Part shown: positions 61,054 to 64,000 of the stretch, one piece after another
Position numbering within the stretch: position 1 is the stretch's first letter
Layout of the letters: each line of letters begins with the position of its first letter
From: Tetragonia tetragonoides
Taxonomy: Eukaryota > Streptophyta > Magnoliopsida > Caryophyllales > Aizoaceae
Assembly: GCA_038025085.1 (NCBI GenBank)
Contig: CM076147.1
Coordinates: 1,307,001 to 1,371,000, forward strand
DNA length: 64,000 nt
Direction of reading: 5' to 3'
Translations under genes and position numbers: made by a program
The notes under the pieces: model-generated
What the model was told of the DNA's origin: nothing
The model's input: the letters and a program-made list of their open reading frames with translations, nothing else
Database searches by the model: none

Positions 61054-61495
61054 TAGGGTTGTTCAAAAATATGCGAATTCGAGTATCCGATCCAAAAATT
61101 TGAACTGAAATTATTCGAAAAAGAGGATATCCGAAATTTTGGATACTCGAAAAACGGATATCCGAAATTTCGGATGTGGGTTTGAATACCATTTTCCAAA
61201 ATTTTCGGAAATTTGGATATCCGAAAATATCCGAAAAACTCAAAAATATCCGAAAATTATCCGAATTTATCCGAAATATTTGGCTCACATTTTTAAAATA
61301 TTAGGCACAAAATAAGATAAAAAATAAAAAAATTAAATATTTTTCGGATAACAGATATCCGACTATCCGAATTCGAAATTTCGGGTATCCGAAAATAGGA
61401 TATCCGAAATTTCGGATACGGGTTCGGATAACAAAATTTGGGATCCGAATTTTCGGATACCCGAAATTTCGGATACCCGCAAATGAACACCCCTA
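61054..61495. mobile_element. hAT MITE with palindromic interior
   Basis: Ends TAGGGTTGTTCAAAAATATGCG and (reverse complement) TAGGGGTGTTCATTTGCG. A perfect 8-bp target duplication ACTCAAAC lies at 61046-61053 and 61496-61503. 442 bp, non-coding. The interior is a dense array of ATCCGAAATTTCGGATA-like short palindromes. It inserted about 135 bp upstream of the first in-frame codon region of the minus-strand helix-hairpin-helix gene. Confidence 0.88.
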
Positions 61496-61503
61496 ACTCA
61501 AAC

Positions 61504-62435
61504 AGCCATTAGAAGATGGAGGAGATCCACTCGGCTTAGCTCCTATTGTTCAATAGTGTGGGGCGAAACGGAATGGAAATTTCAGCGTAAAATAAAATGG
61601 AATAGAATTCACAGTAATCAAGGAAGAGATTGCAAAATGGTATGAAATGTGGGATAAAATAAAGTGTGAATGGATGATTTGCAGAAGAAAATGAAAATCG
61701 CAACGGGGTATAGAATGAAACGGAATTTAGAGAGCAAATTGGAACTAAAATAAAGTGCAACATGAAAAAAATTACGAAAAGAACAAGATCACAACTACTT
61801 CTTTATAACTTTTTCCAAAAATTGATGTATGAGAAGTTTTGGGTTTCACGCCATTAGTTCTCCTCCAAAATTATGTTCTACATATTGCTGATTATACTTT
61901 ATTTAAAAAAAAATTAGAATATTGTAGAAGTACAAATTTTTGGTACGATTAATTTGCAAAGATTAATTACTTTTATCATTATACTTTTGCTCAAAGTCTT
62001 TTGAGTATCATATGAAAATCGTTCTTTGATAATTATCATTTTTATGGGGGTGTTGAGTTTATAATATGCTTCATTCGTATGGGCTTTCATAAGGCACAAT
62101 TAGTGAGTGAGTTGATTTGCTTTAACTAAATTGGCTAGAGCTTCAAATTTGCTCCCACAATTTGCTTCTTTCAACTCTACCACCATTCAAATTGAAAAAT
62201 GACTCTATTTTTCATTGCAAATTTTAGAATATGACTTATCATATCAAACTTTTCTAGTTAGAGATAATCATCCTCTTACAAATTAAATTTAAAAAGTCAA
62301 CTACAAAGCTAAACAGCGACAATCTTTGATGAATTATATTGTAAGGCATAATATATTCATGTAAGGCATAATATATTCCTACCCCTTTTGGTTAGTCAAA
62401 TCTAGATCGATAATAGCTTACTAGAATTAGAAACA

Positions 62436-62483
<48 letters not shown>

Positions 62484-62923
62484 CCAAGTTTGCAAACTTG
62501 CAAATTGCAATAATGAAATACTCCATGCAAAATCATGATTTCCATGAGTAGTAATAAGGAATTTCCTAATAATATAACTATAATAAGCACTAAACCGTGT
62601 GCTTACTACCTTGTTTAGACACCTAAACTAGAAAATACACGTCTACATCGTTGCCAATTTAAAAAAGAAAATCACGAGATACAATTACAGATTTACAGCT
62701 CAGCTCTTATAGACAAAAATTACAAAACGACGCCATTCGTGATCTGTATTTGACAATCAAATCCACCACGTACAATTCCGCCAAACTCCAAACTACCAAA
62801 CTCCCCAAAGGCCTCTATTTTTCCGATCAAAGGAGGAGAGAGAAAGAGGTTCCGGCGAGTGCTAACATTATCGCCGGAGATACCTCCAAATCCGGCGTCG
62901 TTTTTGGTCTTCTCGTTTCTAGA
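61504..62923. other. divergent intergenic region and SQE 5' flank
   Basis: A repeat related to 27490 and 28518 lies at about 61540-61790. A run of about 40 A lies at about 62440-62480. The last 200 bp is probably the 5'UTR of the squalene epoxidase gene; its frame is open upstream of the ATG but has no earlier ATG. Confidence 0.5.
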
Positions 62924-63866
<943 letters not shown>

Positions 63867-64000
63867 TAGGCTATACATAATTATACATTGATTGATTAGT
63901 AACTGGAACTATGGGGATTAACAGAAACAGTATCTTTGCAAATGTAGGGGTAAGGTTGCGTAAATTTTACTCATTATATCTCGTCGATGCGGAGAGTCTC

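Overview
The window is nuclear DNA from a flowering plant, most likely a eudicot. The genes have short GT-AG introns and plant-specific families are present: a bHLH of the bHLH74 type, CSLC, a plant AVT6-type carrier and squalene epoxidase. The intergenic DNA is AT-rich and full of SINEs, MITEs, PIF/Harbinger, hAT and Ty1/copia copies. The repeat style resembles Caryophyllales, but that is only an impression. No bacterial, viral or organellar block was seen.

Layout, left to right. 1-6000: repeat-rich intergenic DNA (Stowaway-like and Tourist-like MITEs, a foldback MITE, tRNA-type SINEs). 6000-10150 (+): a bHLH74-like transcription factor with eight coding exons (421 aa) and a 5'UTR intron. 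12310-24953: a head-to-tail array of PIF/Harbinger DNA transposons, made of one truncated end plus three long copies separated by a single TAA. Each long copy carries a Myb/SANT-like gene and a DDE transposase on the minus strand, all disabled. The second copy carries a nested hAT element. 25000-29800: MITEs, SINEs and intergenic DNA. 30907-33743 (+): a complete CSLC-type xyloglucan glucan synthase (five exons, 707 aa). 36600-42703 (-): a decayed Ty1/copia retrotransposon with two LTRs and a 5-bp target duplication. 43190-45460: MITEs, a SINE and a GC-rich hAT-like element. 46470-47675 (+): an intronless RTF2 coding sequence. 51262-56683 (-): an AVT6-type amino-acid transporter that lacks a central exon and has a frame break near its N terminus. 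58042-60920 (-): a conserved plant helix-hairpin-helix protein of about 225 aa whose start is not in frame. 61054-61495: an hAT MITE in the upstream flank of that gene. 62924-end (+): the first two exons of squalene epoxidase.

The host genes are not an operon and have no obvious shared pathway: transcription control, cell-wall glucan synthesis, splicing or replication factor, amino-acid transport, DNA-binding-like protein and sterol biosynthesis. The main interest is the transposon architecture (shared-TSD PIF array, nested hAT, SINE target duplications) and two otherwise intact host genes with lesions at the N terminus, one of which also lacks an exon. I found no convincing new molecular system. 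The strongest unusual structures are listed as findings.
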